A DNA stretch of 64,000 nucleotides from Reticulitermes speratus (lineage: Eukaryota > Arthropoda > Insecta > Blattodea > Rhinotermitidae). Below, in pieces: positions 56,025 to 64,000 of this stretch. Position 1 is the stretch's first letter; every line of letters starts with the position of its first letter. The position numbers were made by a program, and so were the translations under genes. The notes beneath the pieces are model-generated. The model ran no database searches and was not told the DNA's origin. It was given only the letters and a program-made list of their open reading frames with translations. The DNA lies in contig JAJKFL010000330.1 of assembly GCA_021186555.1 (NCBI GenBank), positions 30,606,944 to 30,670,943 of the forward strand. Reading direction: 5' to 3'.

Positions 56025-56680
56025 CAGTTGAAAAAATCCGAGAATTGATCATGGTGTTAACAGCAACATGCTATGTTTTCCTCCCCGAAGCCAGTCTATC
56101 TAATAAATACCTTCACACTTTAGAGATGACAAATGGAGATATCGTGTGTTCATTGATTTCCATGTACATTTGTGGCCACTCACTAACAGGCATTTGTGTG
56201 TGAGTACATGGGAATGCTTTTTAGTAACTTGCTTGATAAAATTAATCGATATCATATCTCCTTATACACATTCATATTTGTAAAAACATCATTGATTTAC
56301 GTGAACAAATTTTAACCCCTCAATTTCAGCCTCGGTGTAGAGCAACGGACCTCCAAATCCTCAAATTTTGCCGGCCTCGCTATATCAACGTTTCTTAAAT
56401 GCAATTAAGGTTACTATAAATTTAATTCCCGTCTCTCGTGAACCGTAGTTTGAATTTGAACCCCAGTGTTATTGAAGGATTAATTAGCTGTCATGTCGCA
56501 GTCACTTACTTCGGTTTCCTAAATATTGATAAGAAATTCTGATAGAATTGTTTATTCCACATTCACAGCACCAAAACACTGCAGTCAACACGTCTATTAC
56601 TGGCATACGCAATTAATATGGTTGTATGAACTTCTGGAACTTAAATTAACTGAGTCTGCAAATTGTACTATTTTACTTCA
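56025..56680. other. Unassigned stretch
   Basis: No feature recognised. Confidence 0.4.
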
Positions 56681-56681
56681 T

Positions 56682-56970
56682 AGATATCCTCATTGCCGAT
56701 CCCAGTGGTCGCGCGGTTTAAGGAGTAGGTCTGCGGCCGCTCGCTTGCTGGGATTGTGGGTTCGAATCCCGCCGGAAGCATGGATGTCTCTCTGTTGTAA
56801 GTGCTGTGTGTTGTCAGGTAGAGGTCTCTGCGACGGGCTGGTCACTCGTCCAGAGGAGTCCTACCGAGTGTGGTGTGTCTGAGTGTGATTGTGAAGCCTC
56901 GAAACATGAGGAGGCCTAGGCCCCCAAGGGGCTGTCGAGCCATAGGAAAAACAAAAGATATCCTCATTGC
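56682..56970 (+). repeat. SINE family C with perfect 15-bp TSD
   Basis: Duplication AGATATCCTCATTGC at 56682-56696 and 56956-56970. Head GATCCCAGTGGTCGCGCGGT, B box GGGTTCGAATCCCGCCGG, tail GGGGCTGTCGAGCCATAGG and A-rich end. Downstream sequence is a LINE fragment. Confidence 0.93.
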
Positions 56971-57305
56971 TCAGGATAGGGACAGGTGGCAGGCTCTTGT
57001 GAATGCGGTAATGAACCTTCGGGTTCCATAAAACGCGAGGCATTTCTTGACTAGCTGACGACCTGTTACTCATCCTCTAACAGAAATGAGTACCAGGAAT
57101 CTTTCCTGGGGGGTAAAGGTGGCCGGTGCGTAGGGCTGACAACCTTACCGTCTTCATGTGCCGATTGTCTAAAAATCTGGGATCCTCAACCTCCTGGAAC
57201 CCTAAGGGCCTGTCAAGGCCTGTAATGGGATTGCTTTACCTTTTTAGCTGACGACCTGTTAGCTTCTCAAGAAGGACTTTGCTCCATGGAGTTAGTTAGT
57301 TAGTT
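56965..57305 (+). pseudogene. LINE 3' end interrupted by a SINE
   Basis: Reads [20 protein letters not shown] then the non-coding 3' end CTAGCTGACGACCTGTTAGC, ending CCATGGAGTTAGTTAGTTAG. A SINE D fragment (57069-57245) interrupts it. Confidence 0.82.
57053..57261 (+). repeat. 5'-truncated SINE D nested in the LINE, 16-bp TSD
   Basis: AGCTGACGACCTGTTA at 57053-57068 recurs at 57246-57261. The insert starts at CTCATCCTCTAACAGAAATG and ends CTGTAATGGGATTGCTTTACC. The tRNA-like head is absent, as after incomplete target-primed reverse transcription. Confidence 0.9.
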
Positions 57306-57363
57306 GGTTGGTTATATATCCTCGTTACCAGGTTTAAAATTCATATGGGTGATAGTAAGGGGA

Positions 57364-57365
<2 letters not shown>

Positions 57366-57399
<34 letters not shown>
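57366..57399. repeat. (AAT)n microsatellite
   Basis: About eleven AAT units directly before a MITE. Confidence 0.92.
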
Positions 57400-57407
57400 C
57401 TGACGGA

Positions 57408-57492
57408 ATACAGGGGATACACAAAAGAATGGTGCGGTATCAAAAGTGAATATCTTTTGAAACCGCACCATTCTTTTGTGTATGCCCTGTAT
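57408..57492. mobile_element. Mariner-type MITE
   Basis: 85-bp hairpin; left end ATACAGGGGATACACAAAAG, right end the inverse with TGCCCTGTAT. Confidence 0.86.
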
Positions 57493-57539
57493 ATGGACAG
57501 CAAGGAAGATCCGCTAATACAAAATTTTAGAACGCATTA

Positions 57540-58212
57540 GAACAGTTCAAACTCAACAATGTAACAGACAGGTAGAAGCCTCAAGAGACAATTACAGAGA
57601 GGAAGAAGACAAATAAATTAACCTCATAGAAAAGAGAAAGAAAGATGGCAATGGAAATGGATGTATGGACATTTCGCAGGTAACGTTTATGGACAACTGG
57701 TGGATAATGAACAGTCATGTCGATGTCTAAAATTTGGAGACCTCAAGGGAGAAATAGAAAGCATAATGTTGGCAGCTCAAGAGCATATTCTTTGTAGAAA
57801 CTCTTTTAAAAATAAGATTTTCAAAGAAGAAATTGATATGAAATGCTGGTTCTGTAAATAACACGAAGAAAATGTTGATCGCTGCACCTCGGGATGCCCC
57901 AGCTTGCCAAAGAATTAGTGTTTAATGAGACACGACAGAGTTGGTTCAATCTATGTTATTCAGTATGCATAAATACTAGGCATCGAAGTGACAAAAAACG
58001 GTACACACACAGACCGAAGCCAGTAAGTAAACATGAGCGAGTAATAGTATTATGGAGTCGAGAGACAGACACAGAGAAGTTGTGGCAAATGGGCCAGATA
58101 AAATGATTAAAAATGAAAAATAGCAAACGTGCGTACTGATAGATGGTAGCAATACTACCGTACAGGAATTTCACACAAAGTTAAGCGAAGAAGAAACAAA
58201 AATATAAGATTA
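57540..58212 (+). pseudogene. Retroelement RT C-terminal remnant
   Basis: Reads, through stops and frame changes, CRCLKFGDLKGEIESIMLAA, QEHILCRNSFKNKIFKEEID, MKCWFC...HEENVDRCTSGC (a CCHC-like zinc motif), then a block with KKRYTHRPKPVSKHERVIVL and finally QTCVLIDG. The order matches a C-terminal, reverse-transcriptase-linked domain found in a broad metazoan non-LTR or related retroelement family (known to me from sequence resemblance). At least three lesions. Class uncertain. Confidence 0.75.
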
Positions 58213-58258
58213 CTGTTAAGTCACCAACTGAATGCACTATTTATTAAAAAAAAACACT

Positions 58259-58517
58259 ATATGGTTCCTTGTCACATCTTGCGTAGAAACTGCCTTCTGA
58301 AACACGTGATTGAAGGAAAGTTAGAAAGAAGGATAGAAATGACTGGACGACGAGGGAGAAGACGTAAGCAGCTACTTGATGACCTTAAGGAAAAGAAAAG
58401 ATACTGGAAATTGAAAGAGGAAGCACTAGATCGCACCCTGTGGAGAACTCGCTTTGGAAGAGGCTACGGACATGTCGTAAGACAGACTGCAGAATGAATG
58501 AATGAATATGGTTCCTT
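58259..58517 (+). pseudogene. LINE 3' fragment with 12-bp TSD
   Basis: ATATGGTTCCTT at 58259-58270 recurs at 58506-58517. The insert (58271-58505) reads RNCLLKHVIEGKLERRIEMT, GRRGRRRKQLLDDLKEK and LKEEALDRTLWRTRFGRGYG to a TGA, then the (GAAT)n tail. Confidence 0.88.
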
Positions 58518-58531
58518 AAAATATTTTGGTA

Positions 58532-58568
58532 AACATATGTTTCGGCTTCTTTATGAAGCCATCCTCAG
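58532..58568 (-). ncRNA. Hammerhead-like motif
   Basis: Reverse strand: CUGAGGA, U, GGCUUC-AUAAA-GAAGCC (6 bp), GAAAC, AUAU, GUU. The expected 3' side of helix I is deleted in this arm, but survives in the right arm as GUAGGGUGU. Confidence 0.58.
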
Positions 58569-58675
58569 GGGTGTCAGAAAACTTTCCGAAACATATGTAG
58601 GGTGTTTACCAAAATATTTTAAGGAACCATATAGTGTTTTTTTTAAATAAATAGTGCATTCAGTTGGTGACTTAA

Positions 58676-59410
58676 CAATAATTGTGAAAAATGAACTGTG
58701 ATTATGGAATAAAAAAATATATAAGAGTTTATGTGTACAGATAAAACGAATGAAAAACATAAAATGTATGATCAAACCAGTAATAATTGGAGCCTACAGA
58801 ACAGTAAAGAAAAGTTTTAAAGAAATTTTGGAAGCCACACCAGGATAACATTCAGTACATTCACTTGGAAATCACACGTAATACGGAAAGTACTGCAGTC
58901 TGAAACTTGAAACCTGAGCGGTGGGGATCACCGTTGGTTCAAGAGAATTACCAGAGAGAAAATGTCTATGACAAGAGACAAAGAAATAATAATTAAATTC
59001 AATATATATTAACGTTCAGGCTTAACAGCACAAGTGTCAATTACAAAGCTAGCACAAAGACACAAACACAACACACAAAAGTATTTCAAATACAATAAAA
59101 CAAAACACTATACAGACAAAAAAAAACGTATGACAGGAAAAAGCAGTATGAAAGAAATACTGCGACAAAAACTCTAAAACCTGAAAAACGCAGATAAGTT
59201 GATCGAAAAATGTCACAGATTAGCGCAGGATCTGTTTTAATGAAGTAATAATCTCAGGAATAACTAAATCCTCAGAACAGAATTTTTCTGAGAAGTTAAG
59301 TACATATGACAGACACTAATCTTTCTAATGGACTCTGCAGATTAAGCACTCCCTCTCCCATTTCAACCCGACGGCGGAGACAGTTGCAGTCTTTGCAAGG
59401 TAAATGTCTT
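58676..59410. other. A-rich stretch, nothing recognised
   Basis: No coding frame or repeat identified. Confidence 0.4.
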
Positions 59411-59415
59411 CCTTT

Positions 59416-59632
59416 CCACTCCATGAAGGCATACATGAGGAGTAGAAGTATAATTTTACCTTGAGATGAGTGGTCAACGTCACGCCCCGCGCGCTATACC
59501 CGCGGACGAAACCGCTGCACCCACTGAGTAGGAGGCTGGGTGGGCCCCAGAGCTGGTCTGTGTGTTTTGGAGAAGAGGAAAATTTTCTTAACCGTGCTGG
59601 GATTCGAACTTCGGACCGTCCGGCCCGCAGGC
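59416..59632 (-). repeat. SINE family A copy
   Basis: Reverse orientation: tail GGAGTAGAAGTATAATTTTA, GATGAGTGGTCAACGTCACG, GAGGCTGGGTGGGCCCCAGA and B box GGGATTCGAACTTCGG. Confidence 0.8.
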
Positions 59633-59657
59633 ACAAAACCTTTGTGAGTTTCCAGGC

Positions 59658-59697
59658 GTGTTTGCAAAATTGCCAAAGGGACTATTAACTATGTCAT

Positions 59698-59728
<31 letters not shown>

Positions 59729-59790
59729 CGTCCACATGCAACAACTCGGCTCCCACTGGACGGAGTTTCATGAAATTTGATATTTGAATA
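59658..59790 (+). repeat. Dispersed repeat with (TGTC)n core
   Basis: GCAAAATTGCCAAAGGGACT, (TGTC)n at 59696-59723, GTCCGTCCGTCCACATGCAA, then CTCCCACTGGACGGAGTTTC. The tetranucleotide run is expanded here relative to 28152-28262. Confidence 0.6.
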
Positions 59791-61130
59791 TTTTTCAAAA
59801 ATATGTGGAGATTTTCGTTAAAATCTGACAAGATACGGATACAGGGACCTTATACATTTATGCTAATATCTCGCTGAGTTATTCATAGAATGAGAAATGT
59901 TTCAAACAAAATCTGTAGAGAAAATCAAAACATATTTTACGCTCAATAAATTTTCACGAATATCGTGCCGTTTATGAGATAATGTGGAAAAATATGGTAG
60001 AACCGGACAGGCCACAGATGACAATATAATACGGCGTATGCGCTTTGCATGCTGGATAACTAAGGCTACAGACACACACTGAGAATATGTAATATTTCTT
60101 GCTTTTACGCGGCAAAAATGGTTACGCGAACGCGCCTCAATATTACGTTATACGTACATTGCCTGTCTTGTTTTAGCATAAGACGATAGGCAGTGCGCTA
60201 GTCACTATCATGGGACTCATTTAAAGTAGAATATACAACACAGTGTATAATTTCGTTTGCTGTGTATTGCTGTTTTCTCGCATGTGACGCCTTGTGTTTT
60301 CCCCCTTTTTTGTTTATTGAACGATGCTGTAAACAATTCAGACCCCATACCGTGCAGTAGACTGATGATTTGTAAAGGATGACTTAGAAAGAATTTGGAA
60401 GCAAGCAGTCTTTGTTTAATCGAACTACTGTCTAAGTAGTTTACTGGGAAGATTGAGGAAACCCATTAGGATAATTGATGACCCAGCCCAGATTCGAACC
60501 AGACACAATGGGAATAATATTGTTTACCGCTAATCCAACTCGTTAGGTGTGAAACGCCATATAATTTGGTAAATCAGCACCGAAATTTCGAATGAAACTG
60601 ATACCTCCATCTGGTAACGATCGAGGCAGCAGATCTGCTTGAAACGTTGGTGCTTATATATTAAATTACACGTTGTCACGTCCCGGAAGAGAGCACTTTA
60701 TAGCCCCCGCCGTGATGGTATCAAATTTCACAATTCCTATAACATTCCCATTAATTCTGATGCCGCAGTATCTTGTTACCTACACGCTTCACTGAAGTCT
60801 GCCCTGACTCTGAACCTCCGACGAAGAGACGCTTGCCCGTCCATTTGTCTGCCTAGTCTGCCTAATCACACACTAGTTTCTCAGCAGAGATCACAAAGCC
60901 TAGTTTCCAGTTATATCTGTTTACTGAATTATTACTACTTTGTTTATCCGTCAAAATTAACGGATTACCAAATGAAAAGTAATGATTTTAATTGTAATCA
61001 AAAATGCAACGGAGAACAAAACAATGATCTCTTAACATAAGTTTAGTTACACAATTACGTAACAGAACTCTATCAAGAATATGGCTGTGATACATTAATT
61101 TGGAATGCTACCTTGATAAGTAATTTTATA
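59791..61130. other. Unassigned stretch with one fold-back relic
   Basis: 60573-60652: ATTTCGAATGAAACTGATAC and inverse CAGCAGATCTGCTTGAAACG form a decayed fold-back. The frame at 60639-61040 has no recognisable domain. Confidence 0.4.
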
Positions 61131-61131
61131 G

Positions 61132-61427
61132 TACATTGGTCTCTCGTTCATCTGGACTATAGAAGGGAAGATGTGGTCCGGATTACCCGGTAGTCCGGAC
61201 AACCAAGTAAAATTCCGGGGCGTAGGTAACATACAAAAAACCATCAGCCAGTGCTAAATTAAAACCCTTTAAAGCGCAAATACTGTACCTAGCGGCATAA
61301 TAATAATAATAATAATAATATGAAAAAATAATTTAAATGTTAAATACTGGCTGTAGTTGGTCCAAAATTGTCCCGACCACGTGGGGATCCGGATTATCGG
61401 GGTCCGGATTACCGAGGGACCTCTGTA
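61132..61427. mobile_element. Pogo/Tigger-like MITE
   Basis: TA duplications at 61132-61133 and 61426-61427 flank decayed inverted ends related to CAGAGGTCCCTCGGTAATCC (right end inverse). Subterminal GTCCGGATTA words repeat at both ends, as in pogo-type elements. No transposase. Confidence 0.7.
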
Positions 61428-61479
61428 CTTTCCTTACACTTTGTAACAAACAAAAGGCAACTGTATTTAGGTGACATTC

Positions 61480-61545
61480 TTCATGTGTATAAAAGAGCGA
61501 CAAGAGAATGACCTATCTTAGGTCGAAACATGGCGTTCTTTTCGA
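61480..61545 (+). other. Decayed hammerhead-like trace
   Basis: GACCTATCTTAGGTC hairpin followed by GAAACATGGCG; the CTGANGA block is lost. Confidence 0.4.
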
Positions 61546-61672
61546 CACATAAATTCTGTTGGCTAAATATAAAGTGTGTTTTGAGAGATACAAAATTCTG
61601 TATATTATAATAAGCAGAATCACAGTAAATCCAGATAGACAAAGAAATTGCTTATTCCAGTGTTAATTCAGC

Positions 61673-61702
61673 AACATGTTTCGGCCTGATAAGCCATCAT
61701 CA
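61673..61702 (-). ncRNA. Hammerhead-like motif, one core change
   Basis: Reverse strand: UUGAUGA (first base should be C), U, GGC...GCC, GAAAC, AU, GUU, GC. Predicted weak or inactive. Confidence 0.42.
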
Positions 61703-62430
61703 AGTTGACCCAGAATATAAGAGTATGTACACAACTGAGATCTCAACTTCTTACAATTTATATAGTTATGTTCAGTATATATAACGTAAAGAAGCAAGCT
61801 TAAGAATGGGAATTAATTTGTGTTTTAGGACTGAATCTGGAAAATGTAGAATATCGAAGTGTAAAAAGATTAAAATGGAGGATGAGTTAGGCGCCTCTTC
61901 AGACGGCCTGTATTTGATCGTGTGTAGTGGTCTCTCCTGACAGAGTCGGATATTTCCAAAGAGGCTAAGTGGTATGTACTTGTTATGATGTTTAAAATAC
62001 ATGAATCCGAGAATTTTATATGTTCACTTATTTTGTGAGTTTATAACTATTTAACTAACTATAACTATTTATAACTATTCAAAATTGTTGTTTCGAGACG
62101 CACCTATAAGATTTGTTGTAGAATTATGCGGCACGACTTGTTTTGATGGAATCTGATGGCCTATTGTGATTCTTATTATCCACAAAACATTGAGGCTTGA
62201 GAATATCTTTGCAGCCCATATGTAGAATTAGGACCTATCATCCCAAACAGTTCTAGCCCTTTAGCTATTTTGTCTGTATTCTCGCTGTAACTCTTACCGC
62301 GTGGCGTCTCCCCTAGAAACATTCCCCCCCCCCCCCTGGGAGATCCGAATGGGGGAGTAGTTTACTTCCGGATCGTTTTGTCTCCAGAGGAAGCCCTTTA
62401 GCTATATCCCTATATAAATATAAATTCATC
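61703..62430. other. Unassigned stretch
   Basis: C13 tract at 62324-62336; no other feature. Confidence 0.4.
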
Positions 62431-62432
62431 TA

Positions 62433-62690
62433 TGGAGCATGGCCCTTCTTGAAGAGCTAACAATTTCTGAGCTATTAAAGAAATTCCCCGAATTTTGAGG
62501 AAACAGAGGTTTATTACAGTTTTCAAAATAGCGCGCCACTTCTCCTTTTCGTGAGCCTCATCATTCCAGTCCACTCCCCAGCCTATTCCTTGAAAAAAAA
62601 CACTTTAATAATATCCTCGCATCAACACCAGTCTTCCAAGTGGTTCCCTTCAGTTTTTCCTACCAAAATCTTGTATGCACACTATTTCTG
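62433..62690 (-). pseudogene. LINE 3' end, RWAGHVA family, diverged
   Basis: Reverse-strand order matches 45193-45450: CTATGGAGCATGGCCCTTCT, GAAATTCCCCGAATTTTGAG, TAGCGCGCCACTTCTCC and GTCTTCCAAGTGGTTCCC. Confidence 0.7.
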
Positions 62691-62920
62691 GAATTTTAAC
62701 TGTAAAAAAGGAGGCAGTTATTTCACCGAAGCGTCGTTATTTTACCATTTTGACACAGTATGACGTCTAGAAGATTGCACCTGTATAATGACACGAAATC
62801 TCAGTGTAAATCTCACGTCGTCTGCAAATTCCTGTCTAAAACCGTTTCCTCTCCTGTTTCCTTCTCTGGTAACGTGTTCTCATTACGAAACTTCCACTGC
62901 TCTTTCATTAACTGATAGTC

Positions 62921-63419
62921 GACTAACGCAGTGGTTCCCAAACTTTTTCGGTCCACCGCCCCCTTGGTTCCATAAACACAGCCACAGCGCCCCCGTACCT
63001 TTTTTAAAAAAAACATAAATGCGCTTCTGTTTCCACTTTTATTTATCTTTAAAAAACCGTTTAAATAAAATTATAAGTGTTAAACTTAATGTTTTATGTG
63101 TTAATTAATAAATTAAAATTTATTATGTTTCTTGTGATTAAAAATAATTCATCTAGCAACAGTTTATTTAAAAAATATGTGCTTGAATAAGATTCATAAA
63201 TTAAAATACTAAGAAATTTAGTTCATTTTTTATTTTTAACACAAAAATTAACTTATTTGAATTTTATTATAAAAATAAATGCACTACTTGTCTACTAGCG
63301 CCCCCCTGTGATAATAACAGCTCTCCCTTCCACTCCTCGTACCTATTAGCGCCCACCTCGGTAATCCCACCGCCCCCCAGGGGGCGGTACCGCCCACTTT
63401 TGGAACCACTAGTCTAACG
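62921..63419. mobile_element. hAT-type non-autonomous element
   Basis: Body 62929-63411. Ends CAGTGGTTCCCAAACTTTTT and inverse of TAGTGGTTCCAAAAGTGG. Duplications GACTAACG (62921-62928) and GTCTAACG (63412-63419) differ by one base. Subterminal C-runs (CCGCCCCC) lie at both ends; the middle is AT-rich without a frame. Confidence 0.82.
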
Positions 63420-64000
63420 TATAAAGTGACTATTACTTATCGTCACGGCCATTAGTAACAGACTATTGATCAATGAGAATATTTATTCATAATATTAACA
63501 AGAAATAATCTATATTTTTTTCACTGCACTTCATAGTAAGTGAAAAAGTCCCAAGGTACTTTTGGTTCCACTGCATTTATGTTCAAATCAGAGTGACATC
63601 CGTACGTTTTACTACATCGACAAGTTTTTGTGACTGATAGAAGACTATACAGTGAAATTGTTCATTGACCGAGAAATTGTAAATAGCAACAGGAAATGAT
63701 TGAAATATTTACTCATTTGATTCAGTAACGTATAGACTTACTGTATTGTTGCCTTCTGCCTATAAACGTGGTTGGCTGGATGCAGAAAAACAATTATTCC
63801 GTGTAATTTATATTTGGATTTGGATATGAAAATATGCAATATTCTGCATTTGATTTGAATTTATATTTTCAGTCTCAATGATTATTTTATGTAACATCTA
63901 CTTTAACATTAAACAAATTAGGAAGGTTATGCATAAGCTATAATTCTATAGACTATCTAATAATTAGCAGAAATTTTATTCGACTTCAGATCATACCTCT
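63420..64000. other. AT-rich stretch, nothing recognised
   Basis: No coding or repeat signal to the window edge. Confidence 0.4.

Larger units (their letters stand above)
58213..58675. mobile_element. Fold-back element split by a LINE insertion
   Basis: Outer arms 58213-58270 and 58617-58675 are inverted (CACCAACTGAATGCACTATT and inverse). Removing the LINE fragment and one target copy restores one continuous left arm that continues at 58518-58545. The right arm keeps CCGAAACATATGTAGGGTGT. Confidence 0.85.

Noticed and set aside
60639..61040. 133-residue frame as a gene
   Set aside because: Starts inside a fold-back relic, has no domain, no ATG-supported conserved start and AT-rich tail.

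Overview
This window looks like an AT-rich, repeat-saturated piece of a large insect nuclear genome. I infer a cockroach or termite relative, with Periplaneta-type LINE tails and tRNA-derived SINEs as the best match from memory; that is inference, not a search result. There are no operons, no bacterial signals and no CRISPR. I can support only one host protein-coding piece: a GC-rich exon at 9573-10164 (+) that encodes a signal peptide, a low-complexity linker and a conserved-looking tail, and ends at a good GTGAGT splice donor. No later exon is recognisable, so the remaining ~54 kb is probably a giant first coding intron or intergenic DNA.

Layout. 1-3030: degraded SINEs and a 41-bp satellite. 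3054-3592: a nested palindrome. 4461-4902: a 14-bp array. 5350-7220: SINE and LINE tails, two mariner MITEs and a fold-back element. 8340-10170: the gene. 10970-20400: fold-back elements, SINEs, a LINE 3' end and a Penelope-like remnant. 20941-22650: a 22-bp satellite followed by a second Penelope-like remnant. 23742-25571: a mariner relic, a hAT element with perfect target-site duplication and a SINE. 26920-28125: a 114-bp satellite. 28680-33240: fold-backs and a second mariner family. 33462-34160: a 26-bp satellite. 34475-37132: mariner derivatives and a SINE. 37130-42470: mostly featureless AT-rich DNA. 42480-44816: a degenerate 25-bp array and a 36-bp array. 45186-48640: LINE fragment, interlocked inverted repeats, SINE and an inverted copy of the 114-bp satellite. 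50096-52230: two inverted-repeat elements, one enclosing a 37-bp satellite. 53376-58675: SINEs, a 30-bp satellite and nested LINE/SINE/mariner/fold-back insertions. 59416-63411: SINE, pogo-like and hAT-like elements.

The main hidden signal is a set of about fifteen short motifs on both strands that read as minimal hammerhead-ribozyme cores: CUGANGA, a hairpin, then GAAAC, a tiny palindromic helix III and a UH cleavage position. Many more are decayed. They sit in or beside inverted-repeat elements, and two lie next to peptide remnants that resemble Penelope-like retroelement reverse transcriptase. This fits published knowledge that Penelope-like elements carry minimal hammerheads. The copies here also repeatedly neighbour satellite arrays, and in one case bracket an array in inverted orientation. 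Activity is not shown by sequence alone.
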